DNA of 64,000 nt, from positions 1 through 64,000 of the forward strand of contig NZ_BPRA01000014.1 of the NCBI RefSeq assembly GCF_022179645.1, in the 5' to 3' direction. Positions within the stretch are counted from its first letter, which is position 1. Each line of letters starts with the position of its first letter. Made by a program: the position numbers and the translations under genes. The notes beneath the pieces were generated by a model that saw only the letters and a list, made by a program, of their open reading frames with translations, was not told the DNA's origin and made no database searches. Positions 60,081 to 64,000 of the stretch are shown here, in pieces. This stretch comes from Methylobacterium thuringiense (GTDB taxonomy: Bacteria > Pseudomonadota > Alphaproteobacteria > Rhizobiales > Beijerinckiaceae).

Positions 60081-61262
60081 ATGACGCCCTTCAAGGCCCG
60101 CACGCTGTTGTCCGCGTTGCTGCTCGGTACCGCCCTGCTGTCGCCCGCCGCGGCCGAGGCACCCTCCGGCACCCTCACCAAGGTCGCGAGCTTCGAGCAT
60201 CAGGTCACCGGCGTCACCGTGGCCAGGGACGGCCGCATCTTCGTGAATTTTCCGCGATGGACCGACGATGCTCCGGTCTCGGTCGCCGAGGTGAAGGACG
60301 GCAAGGTCACGCCGTTTCCCGATGCGGAATGGAACGGCTGGCGCAACGCGAAGAAGGACGCGGTCGACCCCAAGAACCACTTCGTCTGCGTGCAGAGCGT
60401 GGTGGCCGACGGGCAGGACCGCCTCTGGGTCGTCGACGCCGCCGCCCCCGCCATGGCCGCGACGGTGAAGGACGGCCCGAAGCTCGTCGCGATCGACCTG
60501 AAGACCAACACGGTCGCCAAGACGATTCCCTTCGATGCCGGGGTCGCGCCCCAGGGGTCGTATCTCAACGACGTGCGGATCTCGCCCGACGGCAAGACCG
60601 CCTATCTGACCGATTCCGGCGCCGAGGGCGCGCTGATCGTAGTCGACGTCGACAGCGGCCGGGCGCGCCGTGTGCTGGCTGGCGATCCCACCACCATGCC
60701 CGATACGAGCGTGACCGTGACCTATGACGGCAAACCCCTGCGCCGGCCCGACGGGCGCGGCGTCGAGTTCTCGGCCGACGGCATCGCGCTCTCGCCCGAC
60801 GGGGGGACGCTGTACTGGCAGGCGATCAAGGGCAAGACGCTCTACAGCCTGCCGACCGCGGCCCTGACCGGCTGGATCACGTCCGCGGTGGTCCCGGACG
60901 CGTTCACCGACAGGAGCCTGTCGGGCAAGATCACGACGGTGGGCGAGAACGGCCCGGCCGACGGTCTGATCATCGCGAAGCGCGACGGCCGCCTATACGT
61001 GACCTCGCCGCAGGACGACGCGATCAAGGTGCGCACCCTCTCGGGCACGAATTCCGGCCTGACGACGCTGGTGCAGGACCCGCAGCTGCGCTGGCCCGAC
61101 ACCTTTTCCGAGGGACCGGACGGCACGCTCTACGTGACCACCTCGCACATCCAGGATTCGGCCTTCTACAAGGAGGGCGCACCAGCCTCCCTGCCGACCG
61201 AACTCTGGAGCTTCAAGCCGGGTGAAGCGGCGGTGGCCGGCCCGGCCAGCGCGCCGCGCTGA
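60081..61262 (+). CDS. Secreted major royal jelly protein (MRJP/yellow) family protein
   Basis: This 393-aa protein has a signal peptide (about 1-25, ending SPAAAEA) and a six-bladed propeller of the MRJP/yellow type. Family stretches are VTGVTVARDGRIFVNFPRW, VQSVVADGQDRLWVVDAAAPA, GSYLNDVRISPDGKTAYLTDSGAEGALIVVD, and ADGIALSPDGGTLYWQAIKGKTLY. In bacteria these are periplasmic or secreted, and their activities are mostly unknown; some related propellers are lactonases. It follows the dehydrogenase after a strong hairpin and converges on the PepSY gene. Confidence 0.86.
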   Translation: MTPFKARTLLSALLLGTALLSPAAAEAPSGTLTKVASFEHQVTGVTVARDGRIFVNFPRWTDDAPVSVAEVKDGKVTPFPDAEWNGWRNAKKDAVDPKNHFVCVQSVVADGQDRLWVVDAAAPAMAATVKDGPKLVAIDLKTNTVAKTIPFDAGVAPQGSYLNDVRISPDGKTAYLTDSGAEGALIVVDVDSGRARRVLAGDPTTMPDTSVTVTYDGKPLRRPDGRGVEFSADGIALSPDGGTLYWQAIKGKTLYSLPTAALTGWITSAVVPDAFTDRSLSGKITTVGENGPADGLIIAKRDGRLYVTSPQDDAIKVRTLSGTNSGLTTLVQDPQLRWPDTFSEGPDGTLYVTTSHIQDSAFYKEGAPASLPTELWSFKPGEAAVAGPASAPR

Positions 61263-61278
61263 AGCCGAGACCCGGCTT
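61262..61278. terminator. Hairpin between convergent MRJP and PepSY genes
   Basis: A six-pair stem AAGCCG/CGGCTT with an AGACC loop overlaps the MRJP stop codon. Three T residues end the right arm and three A residues begin the left side, so it could act in both directions, though weakly. Confidence 0.4.
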
Positions 61279-61320
61279 TCGCCGATCGGCAGCAATATCC
61301 GTCGCGCGGCGCGGTCCGCT

Positions 61321-62892
61321 TCAGCGCTGAGGCAGGCCGTGCGCCGGCTGCAGGCGTGGCGTCGCCCGGGAGGGTGCCGTCCGCCGCAGCCGGATCTTGT
61401 AGCCGGCATAGGCAAGGCACCCGCTCAGGGCGAGCATCACCGCATCGAAGCCGAGGAACGGGCCGGCGGCGGTCGGGCTGCCGAACAGCGGGGCCCCGCC
61501 GGTCGTCAGCATGTCGGCCAAAGCCACGCCGAAAAACAGCACGGCGCTCGCGAAGAAGCACTCGCGCCAGGCGCGTGCGGGGCCGCGCAGCAGGGCGTGG
61601 AGCGCCAGCACGACCCAGGCGGCGAAAAAGACGCGGACTTCCCAGTCGGCGCGCTCCGCGAGCCCCGTCGGGAGCAGCCGGTTGGCGAGGAAGTAGGCGG
61701 CGACGCCGGCGGGCATGCCGGCGATGGTGCCGACGTTCAGCATCTCGACCAGGCGCTGACCGAAGCCGGCCTGCGCGCCGGGCTTCGGCACCCGGGCGAC
61801 CGACCACAGCACGAGGCCGGTCGCCACCATGGCGGTGCCCATCAGGCCGCAGACGAAGAACAGCAGGCGGAGCGCCGTCCCTGCGAAATGCGCCTCGTGC
61901 AGGCCGACCATGGTCGCGAAGGTGCCCACCGCCGGCTTCATCGCGCCGGTGGTCTCGATCACCGCGCCGGTGACGCCGTCGAAGGCGATCTGGGGATGGC
62001 GGTGCATCAGCCCGTGCGGCTCCTCGAACACCGCGACGACGACGGCGTTCGCGTCGCCGGGATTCTGGACGGTGAGCCGCTCCAGGGTCTCGGCGTTCAG
62101 GGCGAGCGCCCGCTCGACCATCGGCCCGAACGGCGCCAGGGGCGCCGGGCTCTTGGCCGGCGGGCGCGCGGCCGTGACCTGTCCAGACGCGGCGTAGAAC
62201 TTCTGGGCGTCGCCGTCATAGGCGACCGTGACGCCCCAGGGCATGTACATCAGCGCCAGGGTGACGAGCCCGGTATAGGTGATCATCAGGTGGAACGGCA
62301 GCGCCAGCACGCCGGTGACGTTGTGTGCGTCGAGCCAGCTGCGCTGCGCCGACTTCGCCCCCCGCCGGAAGGTGAAGAAGTCCGAAAAGATGCGGCGGTG
62401 GGTGACGATGCCGCTGAGCAGCGCCACCAGCATCGCCATGGCGCAGATGCCGACGATCCAGCGGCCCCAGAGCGGCGGCATGCTGAGTTCGAAGTGGAAG
62501 CGGTAGAAGAAGTCGCCGCCCTTGGTCTGGCGCACCGGCATCGGCGCGCCCGTCGCCGGGTCGAGCGTCGCCCATTCCGGCGGCATTCCCGGCTTCGTGC
62601 GCCAGATCGCGTCGACCACCGGGTGAGCCGGCGTCGGCAGGGTGATGAACCAGGAGCGCGCGCCCTTGGCGGCGGTCTCGAGGTGCGTCCGGGCGAAATC
62701 GGCGGCGCGGCCGAGGCCGGCGGCCTCGAGGGGCGCGGCCGCGGCGGTCAGTTCCGGCCGCATCCACTGCGAGATCTCGGGCCGGTAGTAGCTCGCGGTG
62801 CCGGTGACGAAGACTGCGAACAGCACCCAGCCGACCACGAGGCCGGACCAGGCGTGCAGCCACGCCATCGATTGCCGCAAGCCGTTGCGCAT
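61321..62892 (-). CDS. PepSY-associated membrane protein, siderophore-linked
   Basis: This 523-aa inner-membrane protein has about eight helices and PepSY-type periplasmic segments. It begins MRNGLRQSMAWLHAWSGLVVGWVLFAV with the conserved LHxWxG motif. RRGAKSAQRSWLDAHNVTGVLALPFHLMITYTGL and late histidines in GLHEAHFAG follow. Relatives beside siderophore receptors are thought to reduce ferric siderophores (FoxB/PiuB-like). It starts ten bases after the stop of the TonB-dependent receptor, so the two are co-transcribed. Haem-binding histidines are a family expectation, not demonstrated. Confidence 0.85.
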   Translation of the reverse strand: MRNGLRQSMAWLHAWSGLVVGWVLFAVFVTGTASYYRPEISQWMRPELTAAAAPLEAAGLGRAADFARTHLETAAKGARSWFITLPTPAHPVVDAIWRTKPGMPPEWATLDPATGAPMPVRQTKGGDFFYRFHFELSMPPLWGRWIVGICAMAMLVALLSGIVTHRRIFSDFFTFRRGAKSAQRSWLDAHNVTGVLALPFHLMITYTGLVTLALMYMPWGVTVAYDGDAQKFYAASGQVTAARPPAKSPAPLAPFGPMVERALALNAETLERLTVQNPGDANAVVVAVFEEPHGLMHRHPQIAFDGVTGAVIETTGAMKPAVGTFATMVGLHEAHFAGTALRLLFFVCGLMGTAMVATGLVLWSVARVPKPGAQAGFGQRLVEMLNVGTIAGMPAGVAAYFLANRLLPTGLAERADWEVRVFFAAWVVLALHALLRGPARAWRECFFASAVLFFGVALADMLTTGGAPLFGSPTAAGPFLGFDAVMLALSGCLAYAGYKIRLRRTAPSRATPRLQPAHGLPQR

Positions 62893-62902
62893 CGTCGATC
62901 CC

Positions 62903-64000
62903 TTACCAGCGGTAGCGGAGCGTCGCGTAGACCGTCCGCGGCAGCCCGTAATAGCAACTCGTGTAGCCGTTGCAGCCGCTGACATAGGTCTCGTTGAGCA
63001 GGTTGTTGGCGTTGATCTGCGTGGTGAAGCCCTGCAGCGTCGGGTCGAGGTGCTTCAGGTCGTAGGAGACGACCGCGTCGACCAGTACGCTCTCCGGCAC
63101 CTGGAAGGTGTTGGCCGCATCGCCCCAGGACGGCCCGAGATAACGCACGCCGCCGCCGAGCCCGAGGCCGAGCAGCGGACCCTCGGTGAAGCGGTAATCC
63201 ACGAACAGCGAGGCGGTCTTGTCCGGCACCAGCACCGGGCTGCGGCCCTGGAGGGGCACCATCTGCCCCGTCACGTCGTTCAGGATCCGGCCGTCGTCGC
63301 GGACGTTGCGGATGTCGAGAAGCGAGAAACCACCGATCAGGGTCAGGCTCTCGGTGATGTTGGCCCGCGCCTCGAACTCGACGCCCTGCACGCCGACCTC
63401 ACCGGTCTGCACGACGAAGCCCTGGCGCTGCGGGTCGGCGGTGGTGCGGTTCGACTGGCGGATGTCGAAGGCCGCCGCGGTCAGCAGGATGTCGGTGCCG
63501 GGAGGCTGGTACTTGATGCCGGCCTCGTACTGGTCGCTCAATTGCGGGTCCGGCACGCGCCCGACGGTGCCGAAGGCGGTGTCGAAGACCCGGCCGGCGA
63601 CGATCGGCTCGAAGGCCTGACCGTAGGACACGTACGGCGCCACGCCGGACTCGAACAGGTAGAGCAGGCTCGCCCGGTAGGTCATGGCGTCGGCCGGCGC
63701 GTCCTGGCGCGTCAGCGTGCTCGTGCCGGCGGCGAAGTTGAAGGCGCGCGTGGGCCCGGTCTGGCGGGCGACGTCGTAGCGCCCGCCGAGCGTCAGGACG
63801 AGCCGGTCGAACTTCGCCTGATCCTGGAAGTAGATCCCGGTCTGCTGCGCATCGACCCGCGAGGCCGTGTTGAAGGCTGGGACCGCGATGTTCATCGCGT
63901 AGTTCGGCGCCAGCACGTTGAGGTCGGGCGCGGCCGGGAAGGGCGAACTGAGCGTCCGGGTGCTGAAGGTACGGTGGTCCACGCCGACGAGTGCGGTGTG
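62903..64000 (-). CDS. TonB-dependent siderophore receptor, 3' part (5' end outside window)
   Basis: The frame stays open to the right edge, so the start, signal peptide and plug domain are missing. The visible 366 residues are barrel strands of a ferrichrome/hydroxamate-type receptor: YFQDQAKFDRLVLTLGGRYD, APYVSYGQAFEPI, YEAGIKYQPPGTDILLTAAAFDI and GVQGVEFEARANITESL. The C-terminal signature NANNLLNETYVSGC and ending TVYATLRYRW are intact. Two cysteines near the end (SGCNGYTSCYYG) are characteristic of FhuA/FoxA-like receptors. Followed by the PepSY gene, it forms a siderophore uptake and reduction unit separate from the FecIR-linked receptor. Confidence 0.88.
   Translation of the reverse strand, partial: HTALVGVDHRTFSTRTLSSPFPAAPDLNVLAPNYAMNIAVPAFNTASRVDAQQTGIYFQDQAKFDRLVLTLGGRYDVARQTGPTRAFNFAAGTSTLTRQDAPADAMTYRASLLYLFESGVAPYVSYGQAFEPIVAGRVFDTAFGTVGRVPDPQLSDQYEAGIKYQPPGTDILLTAAAFDIRQSNRTTADPQRQGFVVQTGEVGVQGVEFEARANITESLTLIGGFSLLDIRNVRDDGRILNDVTGQMVPLQGRSPVLVPDKTASLFVDYRFTEGPLLGLGLGGGVRYLGPSWGDAANTFQVPESVLVDAVVSYDLKHLDPTLQGFTTQINANNLLNETYVSGCNGYTSCYYGLPRTVYATLRYRW

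Noticed and set aside
1-64000. CRISPR array, insertion sequence, prophage or integrase
   Set aside because: No regularly spaced repeats, transposase, integrase or phage structural motifs were seen in any frame.

Overview
The window is GC-rich, densely coded chromosomal DNA from an alphaproteobacterium of the Rhizobiales, most likely Methylobacterium/Methylorubrum. The support is gene content and gene-family style: an oxalate transporter next to an oxalyl-CoA reductase-type PanE and an oxalate-CoA ligase, an IalB-family exported protein, a HWE/HisKA_2-type histidine kinase, the rpiA-DUF2059-gor order, metX-metW coupling, and a REP-like palindrome of the CGTCATTGCGAG type. The genus is an inference. 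No insertion sequence, prophage or CRISPR array was seen, so this looks like core chromosome with small accessory modules.

Left part (1-14.3 kb): a DUF2244 membrane protein diverges from endonuclease III (nth), followed by purC. Two related large GT2 glycosyltransferases run leftward with a REP-like element between them, preceded by two exported proteins, one of the IalB family. Then comes a rightward oxalate operon: oxlT, a fumarylacetoacetase-family enzyme, a PanE-like reductase and an oxalate-CoA ligase. Together these could import oxalate, activate it to oxalyl-CoA and reduce it to glyoxylate, which would enter the serine cycle. A GAF-histidine kinase converges on its end.

Middle part (14.5-38.4 kb): a small exported protein, the potassium transporter kup and a membrane-anchored alpha/beta hydrolase. 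Next is a divergent oxidation module: a GMC oxidoreductase facing a DoxX-cupin fusion, an SMP-30-type lactonase and a two-domain VOC protein. After it come an SbcD/SbcC-like nuclease-ATPase pair, a lone pxpA, an AI-2E-type permease with a soluble C-terminal domain, and an ABC-F ATPase. A leftward group follows: a methyltransferase, gor, an O-antigen-ligase-like protein, DUF2059 and rpiA. Upstream of rpiA is a 425-bp AT-richer gap holding a tRNA-like sequence.

Right part (38.4-64 kb): a large GAF/multi-PAS hybrid histidine kinase, then an iron-type surface-signalling set (ECF sigma factor, FecR-like anti-sigma factor, TonB-dependent transducer with STN domain). The receptor and fecR share an identical split motif upstream of their starts. 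An AraC-type regulator diverges from the set. Housekeeping genes follow: gph, tRNA-Val(CAC), gltX, an FAD/NAD(P) protein, metX-metW with a small P-loop kinase, an MHS-type transporter, and hisC-tyrC behind a striking palindrome with heptamer repeats. The window ends with a formaldehyde-dehydrogenase-family alcohol dehydrogenase, a royal-jelly-protein-family secreted protein, and a PepSY membrane protein directly downstream of a TonB-dependent siderophore receptor whose 5' part lies outside the window.
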